Below are positions 1 to 7,245 of a stretch of DNA of 32,512 bases, piece by piece (positions within the stretch are counted from its first letter, which is position 1; every line of letters begins with the position of its first letter). Source of the DNA: Bacteroidales bacterium (GTDB lineage: Bacteria; Bacteroidota; Bacteroidia; Bacteroidales; F082); assembly GCA_014860665.1 (NCBI GenBank), contig JACZJI010000020.1:1-32512 (forward strand). Reading direction: 5' to 3'. Made by a program: the position numbers and the translations under genes. Below the pieces are notes generated by a model that made no database searches, had not been told where the DNA came from, and saw only the letters and a program-made list of their open reading frames with translations.

Positions 1-1
1 A

Positions 2-613
2 CTTGAAACAGCCCAACCATATCCAGGATATCATGGAACCAACCTTCCTGAAATCTACAACCCGGAATCATTCTTTATCGTTACAAAGGAAAAGTATAAA
101 GATGAAAAAATTGTACGTACCATCATGGAAACAAGAAAAAACGTTGGGTTTAGTTTCGATGGTGCACCAGGAACAATAATTAACCATCAGGAATTCTACA
201 ATGTAATAAGAATCAGAGATATAAAATCCGTATATCTATCAGTCTTGGTGGAAGAATTTCAGAAACAAGGCGTTGAATTGATGAGATACAAAAAATTAGC
301 CAATGTTATTGCCTTCCTCAAAATAAGGAAATTTTTCAGAATTAGTGAGTTAGCCCAAGGTATTTTCAGGGATATGGATCAGAAATTCTTTTCTTACCTC
401 CATATTCCACATAATCTTTCCTGGGATGATTTTAAAACCATGACATTAAACCTGAAATACAATATAGAAGACAATAACTTCGATGCAGCCCAGGCTCATA
501 TTTACTATGAAGATGGTCTGATTGATCTTGTTAGAATTTTTGACTATAATGCTTCTTTAGAAAAACTAACTTTTATCCGCGACAAATACCTGGAATACAT
601 TTCTAAACTGTGA
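2..613 (+). CDS. Unrecognised protein, 5' end outside window
   Basis: The frame is open from base 2 to a TGA at 611-613, so the first ATG in the frame (125) is probably internal and the true start lies upstream of the window. About 203 codons are visible. The protein looks soluble: no signal peptide or membrane segment appears in the visible part. It is rich in charged and aromatic residues, with alternating basic and acidic helices (for example around KLANVIAFLKIRKFFR) and a C-terminal segment ending KYLEYISKL. I do not recognise the family and see no catalytic motif. About 175 bp with nothing recognisable separate it from the convergent idi gene. It is clearly coding, because the frame stays open and its composition is protein-like, but its function is unknown. 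Confidence 0.7.
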   Translation, partial: LETAQPYPGYHGTNLPEIYNPESFFIVTKEKYKDEKIVRTIMETRKNVGFSFDGAPGTIINHQEFYNVIRIRDIKSVYLSVLVEEFQKQGVELMRYKKLANVIAFLKIRKFFRISELAQGIFRDMDQKFFSYLHIPHNLSWDDFKTMTLNLKYNIEDNNFDAAQAHIYYEDGLIDLVRIFDYNASLEKLTFIRDKYLEYISKL

Positions 614-789
614 TTATGCGCAAGCAAAACCGGTTCAAAAATAAAGAATGGGAAATTATTTGACAACTCTGACCCAAATGCTAATAAAGGCAAATGCGAA
701 AATAGATATAGCTATTCCAAAAAAGTTCAGGCTTTTCTGGCTTTTTGTAAAAATAATAGATTCAGAAATTTCTGGTATAACAAACAAAT

Positions 790-1311
790 TTAAAACTGGC
801 CCTTTTTTTTCACTAATTCCTTTAAGGCTATTTTAAACCACTCTGTATAATTATCAGGAGTTTTTTCGACATCTTTCACCACCCAGTCAAAATCAACATA
901 TTTGTAATCTGCCACTTCCTGCGGATTAGGAACGGGTTGTTCGTCGGTCGTACCAATTAGCACATGATCAAATTCGTGTTCTTTGAGACCATCTCCTACG
1001 TCAGCTTTATAAAGAAAAGAAAAAAACTCGGTCATTTTGCATTTCATTCCCATTTCCTCGCCTAACCTTCTGTTAGCTGCAGCTAAGACATCTTCTCCTG
1101 AACGAGGATGACTACAAACAGTATTGGTCCACAAACCAGGGGAATGATACTTGTCAAGAGCCCTTTGTTGCATAAGGAGCTGCTTCTTAGAATTAAAAAT
1201 AAATATTGAAAAAGCTCGATGTAACACGCCTTTTTCATGGGCCTCCATCTTTTCCATGGTGCCCAAGGGCTTATCATCTTTGGTGACTAATATTACGTAT
1301 TCTACCTGCAT
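790..1311 (-). CDS. idi: Isopentenyl-diphosphate delta-isomerase, type I
   Basis: This enzyme interconverts isopentenyl and dimethylallyl diphosphate for isoprenoid synthesis (quinones, undecaprenyl carrier) in the cytoplasm. With the ATG at 1311 it has 173 residues, close to the 182 of E. coli Idi. It begins MQVEYVILV, which lines up with the E. coli start MQTEHVILL. Nudix-fold hallmarks are present: a metal-binding His in EAHEKG (about residue 25), the catalytic Cys in TNTVCSHP (C66), and the catalytic and metal-binding acidic pair in KEHEFDH (E111, E113). A longer reading from TTG at 1341 is open, but that TTG lies inside a -7 promoter box on this strand, so I chose the ATG. It stands alone, convergent with the preceding gene and divergent from the glycosyltransferase gene. 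Confidence 0.95.
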   Translation of the reverse strand: MQVEYVILVTKDDKPLGTMEKMEAHEKGVLHRAFSIFIFNSKKQLLMQQRALDKYHSPGLWTNTVCSHPRSGEDVLAAANRRLGEEMGMKCKMTEFFSFLYKADVGDGLKEHEFDHVLIGTTDEQPVPNPQEVADYKYVDFDWVVKDVEKTPDNYTEWFKIALKELVKKKGQF

Positions 1312-1338
1312 GGAATCAAGTTGTTTCAAACGATTGAG

Positions 1339-1346
1339 CAAAGATA
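1339..1346 (-). promoter_or_regulatory. Bacteroidota -7 box for idi
   Basis: On the minus strand these bases read TATCTTTG, an exact match to the Bacteroidota -7 consensus TAnnTTTG. The box lies about 28 nt upstream of the ATG at 1311, leaving a short leader. I see no clear -33 TTG at the usual spacing. The box overlaps the alternative TTG start codon (1341-1339) and so argues against it. Confidence 0.6.
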
Positions 1347-1460
1347 AAAATTTATATCTAATAAAGAATAATTTTAAATAACGCTAAAACAAGTATATAT
1401 ATAAGCTCGAGGCATCTTCCAAATCCTCAAACACATATAAAAGCATTTGAAATTTAAGTT

Positions 1461-1468
1461 TATTTTTG
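1461..1468 (+). promoter_or_regulatory. -7 box for the glycosyltransferase gene
   Basis: TATTTTTG matches TAnnTTTG exactly, 22 bp ahead of the GTG start at 1490, the spacing seen for several genes in this window. A TTTG at 1446-1449 is too close to serve as the -33 element. Divergent from the idi promoter within the same intergenic gap. Confidence 0.55.
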
Positions 1469-1489
1469 CCTTTCTAAAGACTGATATTC

Positions 1490-2509
1490 GTGAAGGACAA
1501 AACAGCGGTTGTAATTCTAAATTTTAACGGTAAAGATTTTCTAAAGAAATTTTTACCGGTCGTCTTAAAAAATAGTTCAGAAGCAAAAGTCATTGTCGCC
1601 GATAACGGCTCTACAGATGATTCTGTTTCAATGATGAAATCAGAATTTCCTGAAGTTTTATTGTTACATCAAGATAAAAATCTTGGATTTGCCGGAGGAT
1701 ACAACTGGGCTCTTGATCAAATTGATGCTGAATATTATGTCCTTTTGAACTCTGATGTAGAAGTAACGAATGGGTGGCTGAATCCCCTGATTCAGTTCAT
1801 GGATTCCGACAGAAAAATTGCAGCCTGCCAGCCAAAAATACTTGCATATGATGATAAATCAAACTTTGAGTATGCAGGTGCCTCGGGAGGTTTTATTGAT
1901 AAGCTTGGCTATCCTTTTTGTCGTGGAAGGATTTTCGATACACTGGAAAAAGATGAAGGACAATATGAAACAGCCAATGAAGTTTTCTGGGCGACAGGTG
2001 CGTGTTTGATGGTCCGCGCTTCAGTTTATCATCAGCTAGGAGGTCTCGATGCTGATTTCTTTGCTCACATGGAAGAAATTGATTTTTGCTGGCGTGCTAA
2101 AAATTCAGGATATAAAATCATGGTTCAACCAGCATCAATGATATTTCATGTTGGTGGAGGAACATTGCCGAAGAGCTCTCCACAAAAGACCTATCTTAAT
2201 TTTCGGAATAACTTCATGCTTCTTTACAAAAACCTACCTTCCAACCAGTTAAACAAAGTTTTACTTATTCGTCTTTTGATGGATGGATTAGCAGGAATAA
2301 AGTTTCTGTTACAGGGAAGTTTCGGAGATATCGTTGCCATTATTAAAGCACACTTTTACTTTTACGGACACCTGAACACACTCCGAAATAAGCGTTCAAA
2401 GCTTACACAACGCAATGTAAGTTGTATCTATCAAAAGAGCCTGGTTTCTGAATATTACCTGAAAGGAAAAAAGTATTTTTCTCAGCTAAAACCCGAAGAA
2501 TTTTCTTAA
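1490..2509 (+). CDS. Family 2 glycosyltransferase (rhamnosyltransferase-like)
   Basis: Predicted GT-A fold transferase using a nucleotide sugar to extend a cell-surface glycan; the acceptor and sugar cannot be read from sequence. At 339 residues the layout is typical of WbbL-like GT2 enzymes. It has an N-terminal strand VVILNFNG, the nucleotide-binding DNGSTD (38-43), NLGFAGGYN, the metal-binding NSD of LLNSDVEV (87-89), and a HMEEIDFCWR motif near 193-202 holding the likely catalytic base. The C-terminal 110 residues are basic and partly hydrophobic, suggesting contact with the inner membrane face. The start is GTG at 1490; an in-frame TAA at 1475-1477 rules out a much longer protein. It ends 7 bp from convergent aroQ and is not in a glycan cluster here. 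Confidence 0.88.
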   Translation: MKDKTAVVILNFNGKDFLKKFLPVVLKNSSEAKVIVADNGSTDDSVSMMKSEFPEVLLLHQDKNLGFAGGYNWALDQIDAEYYVLLNSDVEVTNGWLNPLIQFMDSDRKIAACQPKILAYDDKSNFEYAGASGGFIDKLGYPFCRGRIFDTLEKDEGQYETANEVFWATGACLMVRASVYHQLGGLDADFFAHMEEIDFCWRAKNSGYKIMVQPASMIFHVGGGTLPKSSPQKTYLNFRNNFMLLYKNLPSNQLNKVLLIRLLMDGLAGIKFLLQGSFGDIVAIIKAHFYFYGHLNTLRNKRSKLTQRNVSCIYQKSLVSEYYLKGKKYFSQLKPEEFS

Positions 2510-2516
2510 AACCAAA

Positions 2517-2936
2517 TTATTTTCCTTGAAAATATTTGATTGCCAACCTGTAAGAATCCATACCAAATCCAATAATTGAACCGGCACAGTAAGGCGAAAT
2601 ATAACTCACATGCCTGAAATCTTCACGGGAAAAAATATTGCTTATATGCACCTCTACCACAGCTGTTTTAATTGCTTTTATTGCGTCTCCTAATGCTATT
2701 GAGGTATGTGTATATGCTCCGGCATTTAGTACAATTCCATCTACATGGCCATCACTCTCTTGAATTTTATTAATGAGTTCGCCCTCTACATTGGATTGAT
2801 AATAAGAGATTTCTATCCCAAGAAATTCAATCTGAAGTTGTTGAAGAACATTCTCGAAAGAAATATCACCATAGATAGAGGGCTCTCTCTTTCCAAGCAG
2901 GTTTAGATTGGGACCGTTAATAATAATAATCTTCAT
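2517..2936 (-). CDS. aroQ: 3-dehydroquinate dehydratase, type II
   Basis: Third step of the shikimate pathway: dehydration of 3-dehydroquinate to 3-dehydroshikimate, normally by a cytoplasmic dodecamer. The 139 residues are a usual length for the type II enzyme. Visible motifs are the N-terminal NGPNLNLLGKREPSIYG with the catalytic Tyr (Y22) and the lid Arg (R17), QSNVEGELI (47-55), NAGAYTHTSIALGDA (71-85), and VEVHISN with the catalytic His (H97), followed by REDFRHVS (104-111). All expected active-site residues are present. It is a single gene, divergent from the DUF434 gene, with its own exact -7 box (TATTTTTG, minus strand, 2965-2958). Confidence 0.97.
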   Translation of the reverse strand: MKIIIINGPNLNLLGKREPSIYGDISFENVLQQLQIEFLGIEISYYQSNVEGELINKIQESDGHVDGIVLNAGAYTHTSIALGDAIKAIKTAVVEVHISNIFSREDFRHVSYISPYCAGSIIGFGMDSYRLAIKYFQGK

Positions 2937-2949
2937 CAGGTAAAATATT

Positions 2950-2965
2950 TAACTTTACAAAAATA
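2950..2965. promoter_or_regulatory. Overlapping divergent -7 boxes, aroQ / DUF434 gene
   Basis: On the minus strand 2965-2958 reads TATTTTTG, an exact TAnnTTTG match about 22 bp before the aroQ ATG. On the plus strand 2950-2957 reads TAACTTTA, a one-base variant 13 bp before the ATG at 2970. The two boxes abut, so polymerases starting in opposite directions would probably exclude each other. Confidence 0.45.
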
Positions 2966-2969
2966 ATCA

Positions 2970-3656
2970 ATGGGAGCAAATATGATACCGGGAAACCATT
3001 TTTTAGAAGCCCATAACGATTATTTATATTTGCTTGACCGCCATTATCCCGAAAAATCTATCCTGAGATTAGTAGGTGATCATTATGCATTGACTGCAGA
3101 AGAACGTGCCTTGCTGTTTCGTGGCTCCGTAAAAAAGGAGCTAATCGAGCTTCGAAAACATAAAAGAATCAATGTATTGCCGGAAGAAAGTGTACTTACT
3201 GTGGACGGATTTAATATTTTCAGAACGGTCGGGAGTTATCTTAACGGCAATTTTGTTTTTGAAGGAATGGATGGTTTTTTAAGGGACGCTTCTGAACTGC
3301 ACAGGCAAAAGTTAAAATGGGAAGTACTGGAAAAAGCTACCATACTAATTCTTGATTTTCTCAGGGCTAATAAATGCAGAATTGCTAACTTCTATTTTGA
3401 TACACCCATCAGCCATAGTGGTGATTTGACAAAACATTTAATTCAAAAAATGAAAGACTATTCTTTGTCCGGAATCGCAGAGACTGCCTATTCTCCCGAC
3501 CACATTCTTAAACAAACAGAAGCAGGAATTATATGTACTTCCGATTCGAATATAATCGATTTAAGTAAAGTAAATGTATTTGATTTATCGAAAAGCGTGT
3601 TGGAATATCACTTTAACCCGAAGATATTCTCTTTAAAATCCTATTTAAAAGAGTGA
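2970..3656 (+). CDS. DUF434 / DUF5616 protein, possible PIN/NYN-like nuclease
   Basis: The 228-residue protein starts with the DUF434 signature: DYLYLLDRHYPEKSILRLVGDHY (17-39) and EERALLFRG (44-52), known as an uncharacterised family of archaea and bacteria. The second half (about 72-200) has features I read as a PIN/NYN nuclease-type fold: a hydrophobic strand ending in VDGFN (Asp79), an acidic FLRDASE (Asp106), a strand NFYFDTPIS (Asp144) followed by SHSGD, and ICTSDSNIID (Asp192, Asp197). Evenly spaced acidic residues at strand ends are typical of metal-dependent RNases of that class. The family assignment is recognition from memory; the nuclease idea is inference. There is no signal peptide, so it is probably cytoplasmic. 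A second in-frame ATG lies at 2982. Convergent with the macrodomain gene, 10 bp apart. Confidence 0.75.
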   Translation: MGANMIPGNHFLEAHNDYLYLLDRHYPEKSILRLVGDHYALTAEERALLFRGSVKKELIELRKHKRINVLPEESVLTVDGFNIFRTVGSYLNGNFVFEGMDGFLRDASELHRQKLKWEVLEKATILILDFLRANKCRIANFYFDTPISHSGDLTKHLIQKMKDYSLSGIAETAYSPDHILKQTEAGIICTSDSNIIDLSKVNVFDLSKSVLEYHFNPKIFSLKSYLKE

Positions 3657-3666
3657 ATATTAATTC

Positions 3667-4179
3667 TTACAGTTCAAGCCTGGATTGGTAAATATTGTAA
3701 TTTTCCTGATCAAAGCACACGAAATAAACCCTTTCCGGGATTTCGTTTTTATTCAAAAATTTTTGAACCGTTCTAATTGCAATTTCTGCAGCATTTTCCT
3801 TGGGAAACCCATAGATTCCTGTACTGATATTTGGGAAAGCCACAGTTTTACAATTATACTGCTTTGCAAGCTGAAGACATGTTTGATATGCACTCTCCAA
3901 AAGATTTTCTTCATTTTGATTTCCGCCACGCCATACAGGACCTACTGCGTGAATGACATATTTAGCCGGAAGGCGATACCCATTGGTTATTTTCGCTGAA
4001 CCGGTGTCACATCCTTCCAACATAAGACATTCTCTGTACAAATCTGGTCCTGCTGCTCTATGAATGGCTCCATCAACACCGCCGCCGCCAAGTAATGTTC
4101 TGTTTGCAGCATTAACAATAGCATCTACAGCAAGTTGTGTGATGTCAACCGTAACCAGCTTTATTTTTTCAAATTCCAA
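3667..4179 (-). CDS. Macrodomain protein, O-acetyl-ADP-ribose deacetylase type
   Basis: A stand-alone macrodomain (170 residues) of the MacroD/YmdB class, which binds ADP-ribose and hydrolyses O-acetyl-ADP-ribose or mono-ADP-ribosyl groups. Motifs in order: [16 protein letters not shown] (10-25), the loop [16 protein letters not shown] (29-44), [22 protein letters not shown] (about 61-82), and the phosphate-binding loop STGIYGFP (about 118-125). The Asn of VNAAN and the Asp of GGVDGAIH, both important for catalysis in MacroD enzymes, are present. It is the last gene of the leftward ybbR-coaE operon, 11 bp after the DUF2061 gene. No toxin or ADP-ribosyltransferase partner is visible nearby, so its substrate is open. 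Confidence 0.92.
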   Translation of the reverse strand: MEFEKIKLVTVDITQLAVDAIVNAANRTLLGGGGVDGAIHRAAGPDLYRECLMLEGCDTGSAKITNGYRLPAKYVIHAVGPVWRGGNQNEENLLESAYQTCLQLAKQYNCKTVAFPNISTGIYGFPKENAAEIAIRTVQKFLNKNEIPERVYFVCFDQENYNIYQSRLEL

Positions 4180-4190
4180 TATTTTGAATT

Positions 4191-4526
4191 TTAGCTGTTT
4201 TTGCTATTTGCTTTCATTTCAGCCTCTCTCAGTCTGTGCATGCGTCTGTATGCATTCCTCCAGGCACGTCTGCTCCAATATTTTCCCCATGTAATATTAG
4301 TCCAAAGCCTTTCGTGCAGATAATACAAAATCAGTTTTACAACAACATCTACACTCGCAATGGCTGTTGCGTATTGTAAAACCTGAGTATCTGTTTTATC
4401 CGTTGAGTTCTTGAACACTACAAAACTGATGATAAAAGTTGCTCCAGACGCAATAAAACGCCAACTTATGGCTTTTAGAATACTCCTTGTAGGACTGTCC
4501 TTTTTTATTACTTTATCTCTTGCCAT
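4191..4526 (-). CDS. DUF2061 small membrane protein
   Basis: The 111-residue protein has the DUF2061 layout: a leader ending [18 protein letters not shown] (about 11-28), a first membrane helix (about 25-41), a short polar loop, a second helix with [17 protein letters not shown] (about 59-75), and a long basic tail ([20 protein letters not shown]). The conserved KAISWR and YYLHERLW motifs mark the family. Function is unknown; in other genomes the family is often found near sulfate-assimilation genes such as cysQ. Here it follows an inositol-monophosphatase-fold gene, the same superfamily as CysQ, by 66 bp, which fits that habit. The highly basic C-terminus is probably cytoplasmic. Confidence 0.85.
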   Translation of the reverse strand: MARDKVIKKDSPTRSILKAISWRFIASGATFIISFVVFKNSTDKTDTQVLQYATAIASVDVVVKLILYYLHERLWTNITWGKYWSRRAWRNAYRRMHRLREAEMKANSKNS

Positions 4527-4592
4527 ACTTTATGAATGATGTCATGAATTAAAATCAAGAATTAGGGTTTCCTAAACTATAGATTATCAAAT

Positions 4593-5384
4593 TTAACCAA
4601 AATAAATATTGGCTTTTACTAAAAACTCATCGTGCACTTTACCGTTCGAAGCCACAATCTCTCTTCCGAATATGAAATCATCTGTTCCTTTAAAAGTAGT
4701 GATTCTCCCTCCTGCCCTTTCAACAATTAAAGCTCCGGCAGCCACATCCCATGGGCTTAATCCATATTCATAAAAAAGCTCAAAACGACCGCAAGCCACA
4801 TAAGCTAAATCAACTGCAGCTGATCCCAGACGTCGCACACCCCGGCTACTCTGCATCAGGTCCTTGAACAATACAAGATAATCATCCAACCGTGAATAAT
4901 CATAATATGGAAATCCAGTTGCAAGTAAAGACTGATCTAAAATTCCTGTATTAGAAACCTTGATTTTCTTATCATTAAGGAAAGCCGGACCTCCTTCCCA
5001 TGCATAAAAACACTCATTCAGGTTGATTTCGAAAATCACTCCGACAATAGGTTTAAGATATTCTGTCAAAGCGATAGAAATCGAAAAAACCGGAATCTTA
5101 TGAATAAAGTTGGTGGTTCCATCCAAGGGATCTACAATCCAATTATAGCGCTCGGCTCTTTTAAGATTCGGGCTTTCTTCTGCAATAAACCCAGCTTCCG
5201 GGATAAGTTTTTTCAAGGCATCCACAAGAAATGATTCCGATTTCTTATCCACATAAGACACCAAATCATGTGCCCCTTTGTATTCGACATCTGCCTCACT
5301 AAAACGGGTGACCTCATCTCGAATTATATTTCCTGCCTGCTTACTAATTTCAACTACTTGTTGCGTTATAAATTTCAGATCCAT
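4593..5384 (-). CDS. Inositol-monophosphatase-family phosphatase (SuhB-like)
   Basis: A Mg-dependent sugar/nucleotide phosphatase of the IMPase superfamily, 263 residues, close to SuhB (267). Metal-binding motifs are complete: AEES (E69/E70), WIVDPLDGTTNF (82-93, with D85 and D88), and SPWDVAAGALIVERAGG around W212-D213. The pattern fits inositol monophosphatase rather than a clear CysQ (PAP phosphatase), but the two are hard to separate by eye, and adjacency to DUF2061 leaves a role in sulfur/PAP turnover possible. Its ATG overlaps the coaE stop codon by one base (TAATG on the minus strand), so the two are translationally coupled. Confidence 0.9.
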   Translation of the reverse strand: MDLKFITQQVVEISKQAGNIIRDEVTRFSEADVEYKGAHDLVSYVDKKSESFLVDALKKLIPEAGFIAEESPNLKRAERYNWIVDPLDGTTNFIHKIPVFSISIALTEYLKPIVGVIFEINLNECFYAWEGGPAFLNDKKIKVSNTGILDQSLLATGFPYYDYSRLDDYLVLFKDLMQSSRGVRRLGSAAVDLAYVACGRFELFYEYGLSPWDVAAGALIVERAGGRITTFKGTDDFIFGREIVASNGKVHDEFLVKANIYFG

Positions 5385-5977
5385 TATTCTGACTTTTTCT
5401 CTATTAACTGATTATGAATTTCTAAGACTTGCGGGATTAGAAACTTTATTCCATCGTTAATAATCACGAAATCTGACTTTTGAACTTTTTCTTTTTCCGG
5501 CCACTGATTTTTCATTCTTGCCATGACAGAACTCTCAGGAAGAGCATCTCTTTCCATAACTCGCTGAAGTCGCACTTTTTCAGGTGCTGTAACCATGATG
5601 ATATAATCAAATTCATGCTGCAGATTGCTTTCAAACAAAATAGCGGCTTCATGTAGAATGTAATCATAATCCGCATTTTCTTCGAGCCATTGTAAATACT
5701 TTCTCATCACTCCGGGATGGATAATCCGGTTTATTTCCTGAAGTGCTGTTTTATCATTAAAGACGATACGCGCCAGATTCTGCGGAATCAACTGGCCCTC
5801 TGAACTGTATACACCAGCACCAAAGGTTTCTATTACCTGACCTCTTACTTCCGGTTCACTGTATAAATTACGGGCAACACGATCAGCATAAAAGACAGGA
5901 ATACCGAGTGTTTCAAAAATTTGACACACCAGTGTTTTTCCACTACCGATATTTCCAGTTAACCCGACTTTAAACAT
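5384..5977 (-). CDS. coaE: Dephospho-CoA kinase
   Basis: Last step of coenzyme A synthesis: ATP-dependent phosphorylation of the 3'-hydroxyl of dephospho-CoA, in the cytoplasm. The 197 residues begin MFKVGLTGNIGSGKT with the P-loop GNIGSGKT at 8-15. They continue with IPVFYADRVARNL (the CoA-binding acidic residue near 32), INRIIHPGVM (the HP motif typical of CoaE), and the lid segment RVMERDALPESSVMARMKNQ. Length is standard. It follows ybbR by 9 bp and is fused by a one-base stop/start overlap to the IMPase gene. The ybbR-coaE pairing is common in Bacteroidota, supporting the phylum call. Confidence 0.96.
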   Translation of the reverse strand: MFKVGLTGNIGSGKTLVCQIFETLGIPVFYADRVARNLYSEPEVRGQVIETFGAGVYSSEGQLIPQNLARIVFNDKTALQEINRIIHPGVMRKYLQWLEENADYDYILHEAAILFESNLQHEFDYIIMVTAPEKVRLQRVMERDALPESSVMARMKNQWPEKEKVQKSDFVIINDGIKFLIPQVLEIHNQLIEKKSE

Positions 5978-5986
5978 GTCCCTTTC

Positions 5987-6985
5987 CTAATTTACAATGA
6001 TGAATTCGACCGAATACGGATCCATCCTAACATCCCTGGTGATTTTCGGATGCGTAATTATTCGGAGATTAAGTGTTTTCACACTCCTCAAATCAATGTT
6101 CTTAATATCTGGAACAACCTTAAACTGATTCGTTTTCAACTCTTTGTAATCCTTCAAAAACATATTGAAGTACAAAGTAGTAGTTGCCGGAAAAGTGCGA
6201 ATTATAGGAGAAATTCCCGAAACATCAATAGGGACTTTCAAACTGAATTCAGTATATTTTTCAACAATAAGTTTCACTTTTACCCTGTCAGGATCGATTC
6301 TTAAACTCCCCGGTAAAGGATTTTGCAATGCGACAGTCATTTCCTGATTTGCATCCAAATCATTCAAATTGATCTGATTAGTCTGTAATTCAGCTATAGA
6401 ATCTATCTGGTTCTGGGAGCCCCAGATTGTAATCTTATCCGGAATTACATTTACAGCATATAAACCGTACTGGCTTTTAAACTGCAAATTAAGTTTTGGA
6501 ATAATACTGACTTTCCGACTAGCCAGATCTTCCATGTTTAATTCCAGATCTGGAGTAGAAAATATAATTTCCGATTCATTTACGTTTAACCGGGATGCAA
6601 GAGGTTCTTTCAGTCCCTGTGTGAAAATCGCATACGAATTTGATTTTATTCTTTCCATTTTAATATCTCCAAGATTCACCGGAATGTATTTCAATTTTCC
6701 TGTAATCAGCAAGTCGAGCAGATTGTAACCATCGGACTTAAAACTCACATTAACTACACTATCCTCTGAAGCAACTAACAACTTCCCTTCAGGAACATGC
6801 TCATATTTTATTTTCAAAGGGTAAGTGACAGAATAGTCAGCCGAAAGTTTGATCAAAATCCAAAAAAGAGTGGCAAGTAATAAACATATCAGGAAAACTG
6901 GTGTATCACTTTTGCGTTTCGCAGTCTCCCTGATCTCAGATTCCTTGAAAGTTTTTCCAAGGTTCGATTTCTTATTTATTTCCAC
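5987..6985 (-). CDS. YbbR-domain membrane-anchored protein
   Basis: The 332-residue protein has a basic cytoplasmic N-terminus (1-28), one membrane segment (about 30-49, VFLICLLLATLFWILI) and an extracytoplasmic beta-rich remainder made of YbbR-like repeats (about 50-330). Repeating PDKITIWGSQNQIDSI and PDRVKVKLIVEKY-type segments are typical of the fold. In Firmicutes the related CdaR regulates the diadenylate cyclase CdaA; no cyclase gene is in this window, so a similar role cannot be claimed. The start is GTG at 6985, with no ATG usable before the membrane segment. A near-match -7 box (TATTTTTA, minus strand, 6997-6990) lies only 5 bp upstream, so the transcript may be nearly leaderless or another promoter may be used. 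First gene of a five-gene leftward operon. Confidence 0.88.
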   Translation of the reverse strand: MEINKKSNLGKTFKESEIRETAKRKSDTPVFLICLLLATLFWILIKLSADYSVTYPLKIKYEHVPEGKLLVASEDSVVNVSFKSDGYNLLDLLITGKLKYIPVNLGDIKMERIKSNSYAIFTQGLKEPLASRLNVNESEIIFSTPDLELNMEDLASRKVSIIPKLNLQFKSQYGLYAVNVIPDKITIWGSQNQIDSIAELQTNQINLNDLDANQEMTVALQNPLPGSLRIDPDRVKVKLIVEKYTEFSLKVPIDVSGISPIIRTFPATTTLYFNMFLKDYKELKTNQFKVVPDIKNIDLRSVKTLNLRIITHPKITRDVRMDPYSVEFIIVN

Positions 6986-7044
6986 AATGTAAAAATACAG
7001 ATTTCTCTGAATGTTTCTAATTATTGTCCGGAATATTACACTTC

Positions 7045-7082
7045 ATTAACAATGGATCCGTTCAAAAATTTTATTAACAATG
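7045..7082. repeat. Two direct copies of ATTAACAATG in the ybbR-dnaE gap
   Basis: ATTAACAATG occurs at 7045-7054 and again at 7073-7082, 28 bp apart, between the divergent ybbR and dnaE genes. It could be a regulator site, or chance in AT-rich DNA. Confidence 0.35.
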
Positions 7083-7175
7083 TAATTCAGTAAGTGACAG
7101 ACAAAACAGCTTAAAATCCTCCGTTTGTAAGCTTATTTGTAATGATAATAGCAAACAAATGAAACACTATTTATA

Positions 7176-7183
7176 TAACTTTG
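7176..7183 (+). promoter_or_regulatory. -7 box for dnaE
   Basis: TAACTTTG is an exact TAnnTTTG match, 62 bp ahead of the dnaE ATG, implying a leader of roughly 55 nt, longer than those inferred for other genes here. No good -33 TTG is seen. Confidence 0.45.
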
Positions 7184-7245
7184 TTTACGCAAGGATTTTT
7201 TACTATACCACAGACAATCAGAAAAATAGAGATCTTCATTAATTT

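Noticed and set aside
648..836. 62-residue frame downstream of the first gene
   Set aside because: Overlaps the end of idi on the other strand, with no family signature and no promoter; likely chance.
1312..1341. Ten-residue N-terminal extension of Idi from TTG
   Set aside because: The TTG is inside the -7 box and the extension is absent from the E. coli protein.
3667..4179. DarG-type antitoxin of a DarTG system
   Set aside because: The protein is a single macrodomain of 170 residues without the DarG C-terminal part, and no DarT toxin gene is adjacent.
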